Shown: positions 18,260 through 28,253, counted from the stretch's first letter. The stretch is DNA of 64,000 bases from DATKNA01 sp963786765 (GCA_963786765.1 CAWBAJ010000008.1:1-64000), one strand, 5' to 3'. Made by a program: numbers and translations. Notes: generated by a model not told the origin, from the letters alone.

Positions 18260-19531
18260 ATGACCACAGCCAGCTGGTCCCTGCGGGCCGGCGCGACCCT
18301 CGTGGCCCGGACGGTTCCGCTCGCCGACCCCGGGCCGCTGCTGGCTCTGCTCCCCCGGTCCGGCGCCCTCGCCTGGATGCGGCGCGGCGAGGGGCTGGTG
18401 GCCTGGGGCAACGCCGCGACGGTCCGCACCTACGGCGAGGGCCGCTTCGCCGACGCGGGCGCGGCCTGGGCCGAGTTCACCCGGCACGCCGCCGTCCGCG
18501 ACGAGGTCGGCCTGCCCGGTACTGGACCGATCGCCTTCGGCTCGTTCGCGTTCTCGCCGCACTCCCCAGCGGGCGGCGTGCTCGTCGTGCCCGAGGTGGT
18601 CGTCGGTTCCCGGAACGGGCATTGGTGGGTGACCACGGTCGCCGCAGGGGCCCTGCCGCCCCGCACCCGGACCCCGCGCCGGCGGCGTCCGCCCGGGCCG
18701 CACGGGCAGGTGACCTACGCGGACGCCGCCCGGTCCGGTCCCGACTGGGAGCACGCCGTGAGCGAGGCGATCGCGCGGATCGAGCGGGGCGACGTCGAGA
18801 AGGTGGTCCTCGCCCGCGACCTCGACGTCCTGGCGGAGCGCCCCCTCGACCCCCGCCGGCTGCTCGACCGGCTCACCTCGCGCTACCCCGGCTGCTGGAC
18901 CTTCAGCGTCGACGGCCTGGTCGGGGCCACCCCGGAGATGCTGGTGCGGCGGGAGAAGGGCCTGGTCACCTCCCGGGTGCTTGCCGGGACCATCCGGCGC
19001 AGCGGGGACGACGCCGGCGACCTGGCGCTCGCCGCCCGGCTCGCCCGCTCCAGCAAGGACCTCGAGGAACATGAGTACGCCGTGCGCTCGGTGGCGCAGT
19101 CGCTGGCGCCGCACTGCGCGACGACGAACGTGCCCGAGTCGCCGTTCGTGCTGCACCTGGCGAACGTCATGCACCTGGCCACGGATGTTACCGGCGTGCT
19201 GGCGGACGGCAGCAGCAGCCTCGAGCTCGCGGCGGCCCTGCACCCCTCGGCCGCCGTCTGCGGGACGCCGACGAGCGCGGCCGCCGCGCTCATCGACGAG
19301 CTGGAGGGCATGGACCGTGACCGCTACGCCGGGCCCGTGGGGTGGATGGACGCCCAGGGCGACGGCGAGTGGGGAATCGCGTTGCGGTGCGCACGCCTGG
19401 ATCCGGCCGATCCCCGCCGCGCCCGGCTGTTCGCCGGGTGCGGGATCGTCGCCGGGTCGGACCCCGCCGCGGAGCTCTCCGAGTCCGACGCCAAGCTCGT
19501 GCCCATGCGCGAGGCCCTCGCGCCGGACTGA
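18260..19531 (+). CDS. menF: Isochorismate synthase
   Basis: MenF converts chorismate to isochorismate, committing it to menaquinone (or a siderophore). The chorismate-binding enzyme fold fills the C-terminal 270 residues: KVVLARDLDV, GATPEMLVRREKG, SSKDLEEHEYAVRSV, HPSAAVCGTPTSAA and GWMDAQGDGEWGIALRCA are all present. The N-terminal 150 residues are less conserved. Siderophore DhbC/EntC-type enzymes share this fold, but the neighbouring menD, menB, menG, menE and menA support the menaquinone role. Confidence 0.9.
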   Translation: MTTASWSLRAGATLVARTVPLADPGPLLALLPRSGALAWMRRGEGLVAWGNAATVRTYGEGRFADAGAAWAEFTRHAAVRDEVGLPGTGPIAFGSFAFSPHSPAGGVLVVPEVVVGSRNGHWWVTTVAAGALPPRTRTPRRRRPPGPHGQVTYADAARSGPDWEHAVSEAIARIERGDVEKVVLARDLDVLAERPLDPRRLLDRLTSRYPGCWTFSVDGLVGATPEMLVRREKGLVTSRVLAGTIRRSGDDAGDLALAARLARSSKDLEEHEYAVRSVAQSLAPHCATTNVPESPFVLHLANVMHLATDVTGVLADGSSSLELAAALHPSAAVCGTPTSAAAALIDELEGMDRDRYAGPVGWMDAQGDGEWGIALRCARLDPADPRRARLFAGCGIVAGSDPAAELSESDAKLVPMREALAPD

Positions 19532-19655
19532 GCGGCCCGTCGGTCGGATCGTGCCAGGCCGGCCATAAGTACCCCCATGCTCCCGCGACACGCTGTGGCT
19601 CGCGGCGTGTCGCCCACCTTGGGGGTCCTTGGAACCGCCTCGGGCTCGGCCAAGC

Positions 19656-21323
19656 TCAGGCCAGGGCGGCGCGGGCGGCGGCGCAGACGGCGGCACGGAT
19701 CCGGGCGTGCAGGTCCCGCAGACCGGCCCGCGCAGCCGTGACCTCGACGACGCTCGCGCCGTCCGGGCGACGTGTGAGCGCCTCCTCCAGCTCCTTGAGC
19801 GAGCTGACCGGGCGATGGGGAACGCCGTACCCGGCACACAGCGCGCGGAGGTCGGCACCGTGCGGCGTCCCGAAGATCCGCTCGAACGCCGCCGCCCGCT
19901 GCGCGCCGCGCCGCGCCCGTTCGCCGTGCTCGAGCAGGCTGAAGATCCCGCCCCCGTCGTCGTTGAGCACGACGACCTGGACGTCGGGCCTGCCCTCGCC
20001 GGGCGGCACCAGGAGCCCGTTCAGGTCGTGGAGGAAGGCGAGGTCGCCGGCGAGCACCCGCACCGGGCCGCCCGCGAGGGCAAGACCGGTCGCCGTGGAC
20101 AGCGTGCCGTCGATCCCGGCGAGCCCCCGGTTGGCGAACACCCGGACGCCCTCCGCGAGCGAGGAGCTGACCAGGTCGAGGTCGCGGACGGGATTGCTGG
20201 CCGCGACCACCAGCCGGTCCGGCGGAACCGTGGCGCGGGCGACGGCGCGGGCGACGGCCGGGCCGGTCGGCGCGGGCGCCTCGTCGAGGACGGCGTCCAG
20301 AGCGCCGGCCGCGGCCGCGGAGGCGGCGCTCCAGCCGGCGGACCACTCGTCCGCCGGGTAACGGTAGTCGGCCGGGTCGGGCGCGGCGATCCTGTGGGCA
20401 GCGCGTCCCGGCTCGTGCCACCACCCGGACGACGACACCAGCACGAGCTCGACGTCGGGCCGGGACAGCAGCCGCGTGACGGGCCGCGACAACGTCGGGC
20501 GGCCGAACGCGACGACGCGCTCGACCCGGCCGCCGAGCTCGGGAAGCTCCAGCAGCAGCCGGTGGGCGGCGACGGAGCCGAGGCCGGCCGCTCCGGATGT
20601 CGGCTCGGCGAGCAGCGGCCAGGAGGCCGCGGCGGCCAGCTCGTGGGCGCCGGGGCCGGCGGCGTCCCCGGCCACCACCACGGTCCGGGGGCCGTTCCGA
20701 AGGCGTACCGGTGCAGCCCGCGGCGCCGGCAGCGAGTCCGCCCACGCCATCGCCCAGGCGCGCGGCTCCTCGCCGTCCGGGGTGTCGTCCGGCACGAGGG
20801 GGTCGGTGAAACCGAGGTCGAGGTGGACCGGGCCCGGCAGCAGGCCGCGGGCGGCCGCCAGGGTCGCGGCGAGCGAGCCGGCGGCGACGGCGCCGTCCGC
20901 GGTCGCGGCGGCGTCCGAGAGGTCGAGGCGGGCCCGGACGGCGTCGCCGAACAGGCCCGCCTGCAGTTCCGTGGTCTGGTTCGCCCAGGTGCCGCGCAGC
21001 TCCGGCGGCCGGTCGGCGGTGACCACCACCAGCGGGCGGCGCGCGTGGTGCGCCTCGAGGACGGCCGGGTGGAGGTTGGCGACCGCGGTGCCGGAGGTCG
21101 TCACGACGGCGCCCAGCCCGCCGTCCAGCCCGACGCCGAGCGCGGTGAAGCCCGCCACACGCTCGTCGTGGCGCACGTGCAGGCACAGCCCGTCGCCGTC
21201 CCGGCGCTGCAGCTCGTAGGCCAGCGGCGCGCTGCGGGACCCGGGGCACAGCACGACGTGCGTCACGCCGGCGCGGACCAGCGCGTCGACCGCGAGCCGC
21301 GCGAGGTGCGTCGACGGGTTCAC
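19656..21323 (-). CDS. menD: SEPHCHC synthase (MenD)
   Basis: MenD is a thiamine-diphosphate enzyme joining isochorismate and 2-oxoglutarate. The 555-residue product starts VNPSTHLARLAVDALVRAG at a GTG and shows VLCPGSRSAPLAYEL, GFTALGVGLDGG with TTSGTAVANLHPAVLEA, VTADRPPELRGTWANQTT, and the ThDP-binding stretch VRVLAGDLAFLHDLNGL with LNDDGGGIF. Longer upstream starts would run into the divergent menB leader. The gene converges with menF; the 120 bases between the two stops hold no clear hairpin. Confidence 0.95.
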   Translation of the reverse strand: MNPSTHLARLAVDALVRAGVTHVVLCPGSRSAPLAYELQRRDGDGLCLHVRHDERVAGFTALGVGLDGGLGAVVTTSGTAVANLHPAVLEAHHARRPLVVVTADRPPELRGTWANQTTELQAGLFGDAVRARLDLSDAAATADGAVAAGSLAATLAAARGLLPGPVHLDLGFTDPLVPDDTPDGEEPRAWAMAWADSLPAPRAAPVRLRNGPRTVVVAGDAAGPGAHELAAAASWPLLAEPTSGAAGLGSVAAHRLLLELPELGGRVERVVAFGRPTLSRPVTRLLSRPDVELVLVSSSGWWHEPGRAAHRIAAPDPADYRYPADEWSAGWSAASAAAAGALDAVLDEAPAPTGPAVARAVARATVPPDRLVVAASNPVRDLDLVSSSLAEGVRVFANRGLAGIDGTLSTATGLALAGGPVRVLAGDLAFLHDLNGLLVPPGEGRPDVQVVVLNDDGGGIFSLLEHGERARRGAQRAAAFERIFGTPHGADLRALCAGYGVPHRPVSSLKELEEALTRRPDGASVVEVTAARAGLRDLHARIRAAVCAAARAALA

Positions 21324-21387
21324 CCGGTCATGCTCCCAGCGGCCCGGCCGACCGCCACGCCGAGGGCTCCGCGGCGGCCCACCTACA

Positions 21388-22320
21388 GTGACGGTCGTGG
21401 TCAGCGAGATCTTCGACGCCTCCGCCTGGCAGGTCGTGCCGGGCTTCGACTTCACGGACATCACCTACCACCGGTGCACCCAGCCCGGACCGGCAAGGGG
21501 GACAGTACGGATCGCCTTCGACCGCCCCGAGGTGCGCAACGCCTTCCGCCCGCACACCGTCGACGAGCTGTACCGGGCCCTCGACCACGCCCGGATGTCC
21601 CCGGACGTGGGTTGCGTGCTGCTGACCGGCAACGGGCCGTCACCGAAGGACGATGGCTGGGCCTTCTGCTCGGGGGGTGACCAGCGGATCCGCGGCCGCT
21701 CCGGCTACCAGTACGCCACCGGGGAGACCGCGGACACGGTCGACGCCGCGCAGGTGGCCGCGCACGGGGGAAGGCTGCACATCCTCGAGGTGCAGCGGCT
21801 GATCCGAACGATGCCGAAGATCGTGGTCGCTGTCGTCCCCGGATGGGCCGCCGGCGGCGGGCACAGCCTGCACGTCGTCTGCGACCTGACGATCGCCTCC
21901 CGGGAACACGCCCGGTTCAAGCAGACGGACGCCGACGTGGCGTCGTTCGACGCCGGGTTCGGGTCGGCCTACCTCGCGCGCATGGTGGGCCAGAAGTTCG
22001 CCCGGGAGATCTTCTTCCTGGGCCGCACGTATGACGCCGAGACGATGCAGCGGATGGGCGCCGTCAACCTCGTCGCTCCGCACGAGGACCTCGAGCGGGT
22101 CGCCCTGGAGGTGGCCGCCGAGATCAACGGCAAGAGCCCCACGGCTCAGCGGATGCTGAAGTTCGCCTTCAACCTCGTGGACGACGGCCTGGTCGGGCAA
22201 CAAGTGTTCGCCGGCGAGGCCACGCGGCTGGCCTACATGACGGACGAGGCCGCGGAGGGCCGGGACGCATTCCTCGAGAAGCGCTCTCCGGACTGGTCGC
22301 GCTACCCCTGGTACTACTGA
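21388..22320 (+). CDS. menB: 1,4-Dihydroxy-2-naphthoyl-CoA synthase
   Basis: MenB is a crotonase-fold enzyme that cyclises o-succinylbenzoyl-CoA. The 310-residue protein has FDRPEVRNAFRPHTVDELY, the MenB loop GWAFCSGGDQRIRGRSGYQY, VVPGWAAGGGHSLHVVCDL for the oxyanion hole, and ends SPDWSRYPWYY, the typical MenB C-terminus. The GTG at 21388 or the one three codons later could start it. It is divergent from menD with 64 bases between start codons. Confidence 0.96.
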   Translation: MTVVVSEIFDASAWQVVPGFDFTDITYHRCTQPGPARGTVRIAFDRPEVRNAFRPHTVDELYRALDHARMSPDVGCVLLTGNGPSPKDDGWAFCSGGDQRIRGRSGYQYATGETADTVDAAQVAAHGGRLHILEVQRLIRTMPKIVVAVVPGWAAGGGHSLHVVCDLTIASREHARFKQTDADVASFDAGFGSAYLARMVGQKFAREIFFLGRTYDAETMQRMGAVNLVAPHEDLERVALEVAAEINGKSPTAQRMLKFAFNLVDDGLVGQQVFAGEATRLAYMTDEAAEGRDAFLEKRSPDWSRYPWYY

Positions 22321-22442
22321 GTCGAGTACGACCCCGCCCTGGCCAACCTCTTACGGACATCGCGGACGACGGTTACAGCGCGAACTCCACGCCCCGCAGG
22401 TGTGCAAAGGTGAGGTTCGCGCTCTTCGCGACCAGGCCAGGA

Positions 22443-22769
22443 TCAGGATCCCGGTGCGCGATAGTTCACGGTCCGGCGCGCCGCCTCGTCCACCTCTTCC
22501 GGTGTCAGCAGGACGATCGTCTCGATCGCGGAGAGGGCCCCCGAGGCGCCGACCGTCATCGCGACCGCGGCTACGGAGGCGTTGTCGGGGGCGTCCACGG
22601 TGATGTAGACGTCGGTGCCGCCGAAGGCGAAGTAGAGGGATTCGACGCTGCCGCCCACGCTCTCGACCAGCTGGCGGACGGCCTCGACGCGGGCCGTGCC
22701 CCCGCCGCCCTTGAGCACACCCCGCGCGCCTTCTGGGCTGTATCTGGCGGTGACGAGGTACTTGGACAT
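22443..22769 (-). CDS. GYD-domain protein
   Basis: This is a 108-residue alpha/beta ferredoxin-like (GYD family) protein of unknown biochemical role. It reads MSKYLVTARYSPEGARGVLK, VEAVRQLVESVGGSVESLYF, then FGGTDVYITVDAPDNASVAA, which matches the GYD pattern of a small dimeric stress-responsive protein. The ATG at 22769 has TTGGAGGCGCC just upstream, so the longer in-frame start at 22802 is unlikely. It stands alone at the left border of the accessory block. Confidence 0.8.
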   Translation of the reverse strand: MSKYLVTARYSPEGARGVLKGGGGTARVEAVRQLVESVGGSVESLYFAFGGTDVYITVDAPDNASVAAVAMTVGASGALSAIETIVLLTPEEVDEAARRTVNYRAPGS

Positions 22770-22973
22770 GGCGCCTCCAATGGTGCTGTTCGAGTCGCAC
22801 ACCGCGCTCGGTTCCCGCCCCTGCCATTACTGACTTGCCGGTACCCTTTCGCGTCAGTGTCGGTCAGGAACCGTCACCCCTGTCCCGAAACCGCGTCGTC
22901 ACGACCTGAACCAGACCTGTGTAACCCGCCGCACCGCCCCCGGGGCGAGGTCGTGGCCCTGTCCCGACCTGTC

Positions 22974-23330
22974 TTACGGGATGATCTCGGCGACCCGCCG
23001 TGCAGGCGGGGGTGGCGGTTGCGTGGTGTCGACGCCGTGCAGCGTCGGGATCACGTAGTCCCGCAGGTACCGCTCATGATCACTGGTTGGGTTCTGAAGC
23101 ATGCTGCTGAAGTGCGCGGCCAACTGGTCGGGGTCGACGCCGTCCCACACCAGCACCATCAGGTCTCCCATCGGAGTCTGCTGATGGAACATGGTCTCGG
23201 AGTGGACGCCGCCACGGCGGAGGAACGCACGGTGCGCATCACCGCGGGCGCCGGTGGAGATCTCATCGGCGAACTTCTGCCAAGCGCCGACGTTCGCGAT
23301 CGGCATGACTGCAACTGCCATTCGGGTCAT
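22974..23330 (-). CDS. Small conserved-type protein of unknown function
   Basis: I do not recognise the family with certainty. The 118-residue protein starts MTRMAVAVMPIANVGAWQKF and contains RAFLRRGGVHSETMFHQQTP and LMVLVWDGVDPDQLAAHF, a layout like small dimeric alpha/beta-barrel proteins (DUF6176 or antibiotic-monooxygenase type). A strong GGGAGG lies 6 bases before the ATG. It is divergent from the similar-sized gene at 23716, and the space between holds two inverted repeats. Confidence 0.65.
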   Translation of the reverse strand: MTRMAVAVMPIANVGAWQKFADEISTGARGDAHRAFLRRGGVHSETMFHQQTPMGDLMVLVWDGVDPDQLAAHFSSMLQNPTSDHERYLRDYVIPTLHGVDTTQPPPPPARRVAEIIP

Positions 23331-23410
23331 TTGTGACCTCCCAGCCGATCGCTTTGCCGTCCGCGTCTCGGTCAGCGGGCTTGTGCGATCCAGGCTCCGG
23401 CGAGTCTCCT

Positions 23411-23589
23411 CCTCCTATGGGGAGGTGACAAGACTGTCGCCCGCTGGGATCAGCTGAGCACAATCTGCAAGACACAGAGCACTCCGCGTAAGCAGAAGCC
23501 CACCAGCGAGGTCGGAGTCCTTTTTCTCGCAGGTTCCGGCCAAAGCGGTACAAACGACTGTCGGCCTTGTTATCTCCCCACACGGGGAG
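23411..23589. repeat. Pair of CTCC/GGAG inverted repeats in a divergent intergenic region
   Basis: The 385 bases between the starts at 23330 and 23716 contain two small palindromes. The first is CCTCC-TATGG-GGAGG at 23411-23425; the second is CTCCCC-ACAC-GGGGAG at 23574-23589. Each is followed by a short purine-rich tract (GGTGACAAGAC and GAGACTCGCAG). They could be operators of a shared regulator for the divergent pair; neither is followed by a T-run, so terminators are less likely. Confidence 0.4.
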
Positions 23590-23715
23590 GAGACTCGCAG
23601 CGTCTGGATCACCCAGGCCCGCCGGGCCGAGAGCGCAGCGGCGCAGGAGACTCGCGTCGAGGGGCGGTCGTCCCTACATTTCGCAGCGGACCAACACAAC
23701 TGCTGGGAGCGCCCC

Positions 23716-23976
23716 ATGCCCGCACTGCTCATCGTCCACGACATTGATGACGTCGACCGCTGGCTGAGTTCGCCCAAGCGCGAGGAACTCATGAGGCCAC
23801 ACGGATTCACCGTCCGCACATTCATTGACCCGACCGACTCCAACCGAGTAGGCCTCCTCGTCGAGGGAGCCACCCCAGAGGCTTTTGAGGAGCTTATGAG
23901 ATCGGTGGAGGCCTCGGACGCCGTGAAGCACGACGGCGTCCACGCCGACACCATCCGGGTGCTCGAGGAACGCTGA
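23716..23976 (+). CDS. Small ABM-like protein of unknown function
   Basis: The 86-residue product begins MPALLIVHDIDDVDRWLSSP and has FTVRTFIDPTDSNRVGLLVE, a beta-alpha-beta pattern like small antibiotic-monooxygenase-fold proteins. No catalytic residue can be assigned. GGGAGCG stands 8 bases before the ATG. The GC content of this gene is visibly lower than that of the nuo and hem genes. It converges with the oxidoreductase remnant, whose stop is 5 bases away. Confidence 0.65.
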   Translation: MPALLIVHDIDDVDRWLSSPKREELMRPHGFTVRTFIDPTDSNRVGLLVEGATPEAFEELMRSVEASDAVKHDGVHADTIRVLEER

Positions 23977-23980
23977 ACCC

Positions 23981-24597
23981 TCAGCACGCGCCACGGCCCG
24001 CTGTCCGATCTGCGTACCAGCACGGCAAGGTCTCGGAGGTTTCCCGGGGTACGTGAAACTGCGGGACGACCTCCGGCCCTTCGCGCCGCCCAGCGCGAGG
24101 TAGTCGATTGCGTCGACAGCCTGCTCGAGCGGGAACATCCGCTCCGTCGATGACGAGGTCGGCGCCGAGGTCGCGCAACAGGTCGAGCTTCCCTGACGCG
24201 TCGACCGCCGTCACCTCGGCGCCGAGGGCGTTGGCCAGCTGCACCGCCCACACCCCGACCGCGCCGCCGACGCCGTTCACGAGCACGCGCTGGCCGGCCT
24301 TGACACGACCCTGGTCGCACAGGTTCATCAGCGCGATGAGGGCGGCGGTCGGAACGGCCGCAGCCCCTTCGAACAAGAGGTTCTCCGGGATGCGTGCGAG
24401 CAGCGCTTCGTCCACAGCCGCGAACTCGGCGAAGGTGCCCGCGTTGCTCCATTGGTTCTTCGACGTGAACTCGCCGAACACACGATCGCCCGGCACGAAC
24501 CGGGTCGCACCCGAACCCACCTGGACCAGCTCCCCGGCCAGGTCGGTGCCGGGAACCTGCGGTGCGGGCCGTACTCCTCCTGGAGGATCGCCCGCAC
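23981..24597 (-). pseudogene. Zinc-free alcohol dehydrogenase/quinone reductase remnant with two internal deletions
   Basis: The remnant keeps the first residues of an MDR-family quinone oxidoreductase (VRAILQEEYGP), then jumps to GTDLAGELVQVG, continues through FVPGDRVFGE, the nucleotide-binding stretch GQRVLVNGVGGAVGVWAVQL and LLRDLGADLVIDG, and then jumps to FPLEQAVDAIDYLALGGAKG near the C-terminus. About 50 residues of the catalytic domain and about 110 from the cofactor domain are missing, and the frame slips near 24545 and 24145. Intact members have about 320-330 residues. It cannot fold into a normal enzyme. The pieces are in order, so this is decay by deletion rather than rearrangement. 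Confidence 0.8.
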
Positions 24598-24604
24598 GCA
24601 GACC

Positions 24605-24802
24605 TCAGTACCCCCTCAGGCGGCCCACGGTTCGCCCGAGCCGCCAGCCGACGACGAAGGCGCCCGGGACCAGGAGCAGCAACACCACCACAGCGCCCGC
24701 CAGAGCCCGGGACGCGTCAGAGCGCTGCTCGACGGCCGGAGCCGGCCGCAGGTCTGCCATGTCAGCGGCCGGCGCCTGCCACCGATCGTCCATCTCGGCC
24801 AT
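24605..24802 (-). CDS. Small single-span membrane protein
   Basis: A 65-residue protein begins MAEMDDRWQAPAADMADLRP and has one hydrophobic segment, ALAGAVVVLLLLVPGAFVVG, followed by a basic tail ending RTVGRLRGY. GGAGGGACT precedes the start; a GTG one codon earlier is also possible. No family is recognised. It lies just upstream of the oxidoreductase remnant on the same strand. Confidence 0.55.
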   Translation of the reverse strand: MAEMDDRWQAPAADMADLRPAPAVEQRSDASRALAGAVVVLLLLVPGAFVVGWRLGRTVGRLRGY

Positions 24803-24940
24803 CACAGTCCCTCCGCTCCTGAAGCCTCTGTCGACCGTAGGCAGGGTCCGTCCGGGCTCGCCTCCCTCGGAGCGGATGAGGGGACCTGCGTTCCGGGGTC
24901 AGACTGTGGGAACCAAGGGCGGCCCGGGCTCGGAGGCTGG

Positions 24941-26607
24941 ATGGCGGCTACCGGTTCACGCGGCCAGCGCGGCCCCGGTCCCGACGCGTCGGGCAAGACC
25001 GGGAGCCGCAGCCGAGCCTTGCCGCGTGCCGCCGCAGGCGTCGTGCTGCTGGCGGCCCTCACGGTTTCGTCATCCGGAACAGCGGTTCCGGCCTCCGGAA
25101 CGGCGGCCGCGGGCTGGGCGTCCGTCGGCGACGACCAGACGACGACGCCGATCAAGCACGTCGTGGTGCTCTTCCAGGAGAACGTGCCGTTCGACCGCTA
25201 CTTCGGGGTGTATCCGCACGCCCTGAACCCGCCGGGCGAGCCGCGGTTCGACCCCGCAGCCGGCACGCCGGCCGTCGACGGGCTGACCCGGACACTGCTG
25301 ACAGCGAATCCGAACGCAGCCGCCCCGCACCGGCTCGACCGGGACCAGACCAATCTCTGCGGGTCCAACCACGGCTACACGGCGGAGCAGCGCGCCGTCG
25401 ACCAGGGCCGCATGGACCGCTTCGTCCAGGAGACCGGCAATCACGCGTCCCGGCTGCGACCCGACCGTCGGGATGGGCTACTTCGACGGCAACACCGTGA
25501 CCGCCCTGTGGACCTACGCCCAGCACTTCGCCATCAGCGACAACTCGTTCGGCACCACGTACGGACCGTCCCACCTCGGGCGTGCTCAACCTGGTGTCAG
25601 GTCAGACCCATGGCGTGCAGACCAGCAGCCCGACCGGCGACGTCGTGGACGGCAGCATGATCGCCAACGTGGAGCCGGCGTTCGAGGACTGCCCGCACGC
25701 GCCGGTCACGGCCGCGATGACCGGCCGGAACATCGGCGACCTGCTGAACGAACGGCACGTCACGTGGGGCTGGTTCAGCGACGGCTTCCGGCCCACGTCG
25801 CGGCGGACGGACGGCAGCGCCGTCTGCGACGCGACGGCGACCACTCGGTACGGCGTCACCCGGCTCGCGCTACGAGGGCGGCGACGAGGGGTTCCAGTAC
25901 TACGCCTCGACCGCGAACCCGCACCACCTGCCGCCGTCGTCCGTGGCGGCGATCGGCCGCGCCGATCAGGCCAACCACCAGTACGACCTCGCCGACCTCT
26001 GGGCCGCGGCGGAGCAGGGCCACCTGCCTGCGGTCTCGTTCGTCAAGGCCGCCGGCGCCGACCAGGGCGGCGGCCCGCCTCCGACCCGCTCGACGAACAG
26101 GCGTTCGTCGTCGACTTCGTCAACCGGCTCCAGCAGCTGCCCACCTGGCCGGACACCGCCGTCGTCATCCTCTACGACGATTCCGACGGCAGCTACGACC
26201 ATGTCCTCCCGCCGCTCGTCAACACCTCGCGGACGGGAGCCGACGCGCTCAGCGGCCCCGGCCGCTGCGGCGGCTCGGCGCCGCCACTGGCCGGGTACCA
26301 GGGGCGGTGCGGATACGGTCCGCGGCTGCCGTTCCTCGTCATCTCGCCGTGGAGCCGCGTCAACCACGTCGACCACACCAGGACCGACCAGACGTCGGTC
26401 ATCCGCTTCATCGAGGACAACTGGCAGCTCGGGCGCATCGGCGACGGCTCCTTCGACGTCCTCGCCGGACCACTCACCGGCCTGTTCGACTTCAGCCGGC
26501 GCCACGACTCGCGATTGATCCTCGACCCGGCGACCGGCCTGCCCGGCAGCCCATCGCCCGCCTCAGGCGGACGCGGGCGTGCAGGCCACCTGTGGCGAGG
26601 TGGATGA
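24941..26607 (+). CDS. Secreted phosphoesterase (phospholipase C / acid phosphatase family), frameshifted
   Basis: This belongs to the phosphoesterase family of bacterial phospholipase C and acid phosphatases, which hydrolyse phosphate esters outside the cell. GGAGG precedes the ATG. A signal peptide (ALPRAAAGVVLLAALTVSSS) is followed by IKHVVVLFQENVPFDRYFGVYP, where the glutamate and asparagine of the metal site lie. Further on are ISDNSFGTTYGPS, VTWGWFSDGF, AVVILYDDSDGSYDHVLPP and GPRLPFLVISPWSRVNHVDH. The pieces are in several frames, with slips near 25460, 25575, 25865 and 26085. Joined, they give about 550 residues, the usual length. The end overlaps the convergent VWA gene. Confidence 0.85.
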
Positions 26608-28229
26608 ACATCGCCTCGACCTGGGGCGCGCTCTGCAAGGGCTCGACGTAGGCGCCGACCGGCGCGAGCGCAGTACCGAGCGCCTGGAGCTCGGCGGGCT
26701 TGCCGAACCCGACGACGCTCAGCTGCACGGGCCTGCGCGGATCCTTTGCCAGCTCGAGCCGTCGGGTCAGTTCTTGCCGGCTGATCGAGCCCCGGTCGTC
26801 CTCGTTGATGCCGTCGGTGAAGACCATGACCTGGTTCGACGTTGCCCACCGCGTAGGTGTTCCTCGCTGCCATGTCAGCGGCCAGGATCGTGTCGTACAG
26901 GCCGGTGCCGGTGTGCTGGGGCTTGACGGAGGCGATGGCCGAGGACAGGGAACGCCGCTTCCCGGGGGTCAAGCCCGCTGTCGAGACCACCCGGTAGTCC
27001 CGGTTGTGATCGAGATGGGACCCGAACTCCCACAGCCCCAGCCGCGATTGATCGGGGAGCATCTGGCCCACAGTCCTGCACCCCTGGCGGACCAGGTCGA
27101 TCAGCGACTCGCGAGAGCCGGGGAGCCCGGGTCGGACATGGACCACGACACGTCCACCACCAACGTCACCGTCAGCCGCCGATCCTGCGGGTACCAGCCG
27201 GCGAACACGTGATCCACGTGGTGAGCGGCCAGCACCGGCAGGAACACGCCCGTGAGATCTGGTACCTGGCGCGCCGCGAGCGTCGGTGGCGTCTTGCCAT
27301 CCGGTCCGCGCAGCCCGGAGGCGTCGAGGGCCTGGGCGAAGGCGGGGACTGCCGAGCGCGGCCCGAAGCGCATCGACGCCCTTCGCCCGTTCCGGATCCG
27401 AGGCGGCCTCGGAAGTGACGAACAACGGCGAAGCGCTGCAACGCGGTGTAGTCCCGGCCGGACAGCATCTGCCCGGCGTGGTCACGGCCCTGCTGCGGTG
27501 GCTGCAAGCCACGCGTGCTCCGGCACCAGACCCACTTCCCCGTCCGCGTTCGGGAGAGCGGGGTCGTCGCCCACCGTCCGCGCCTTGGGGACGATCTTCG
27601 CGAGGGCCAGGGCCGAGGCATCCATGCCCTCGTCCTGCCACACCGCCTCCGCGAGCGAGCCGGCCGCCACCATTCCGTCGCCGGACGTCGACGGTTCGTC
27701 GACGACGAGGCGGATGGCCGGGTCGTTCTCGACCAGATCGGCGAGGCCTTTCCAGGTGCCGCCTGCTCGCTGCAGCCGAGCCGCCGCCTGCTTGCCGGCC
27801 ACCATGAAAATGGGGCTCATGGAGAGGATCGTTCCGGAGCCGTGCGATGTCGGGGGAGCGAGGAGGCCGGAGGGCACTGTGGCAGCCCAGGGAGACATAG
27901 TCCGGGATCCAGACGTCAGGGTCGTCGCTGGCCAGCCGGGCGGCGGCGGCGCGCCCGTCGGACTCCACGGTCGCGACGCGGACGCAGTTGTCACCCTGGC
28001 CCATCTCGGCGCCGAGGCGAGCGAGGACCGGGGCGAACGAGGACGCGGTGAGGACCCGCACCACCCGGCATCCAGTGGGGGCGGCGGACACGGGTTGCAC
28101 CCCCGGGTCGTCCTGATGCCAGCCGATCGCAGCGGCGGCGCCGAAGAGCGTCAGTGCGCCGACCATGACCAGGACCACGGCGGGCCAGGCGCGGCCGAAC
28201 TGCTCCCCCCGCGGGTTGTGCCGTCCCAC
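26492..28229 (-). CDS. Membrane-anchored solute-binding / VWA-domain protein, frameshifted
   Basis: One N-terminal membrane segment (AWPAVVLVMVGALTLFGAAA) is followed by a periplasmic-binding-like region (VLTASSFAPVLARLGAEMGQ, VWIPD, AAGSLAEAVWQDEGMDASAL) and then a von Willebrand A domain. The VWA metal site DVSWSMSD (DxSxS) is at about 27165 and the later VFTDGINEDD at about 26815. The role is unknown; similar fusions resemble Mg-chelatase-like adhesion or sensing proteins. Frames change near 27905, 27490, 27385, 27110 and 26845. The GTG at 28229 has GAGGAG upstream; a GTG at 28253 is possible. The true stop may be nearer 26563. Confidence 0.75.
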
Positions 28230-28253
28230 GCCCGTCGTCTCCTCGCCTCGCAC

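Noticed and set aside
22785..22812. tRNA-like GTTCGAGTC
   Set aside because: No acceptor, D or anticodon arms can be folded around it.
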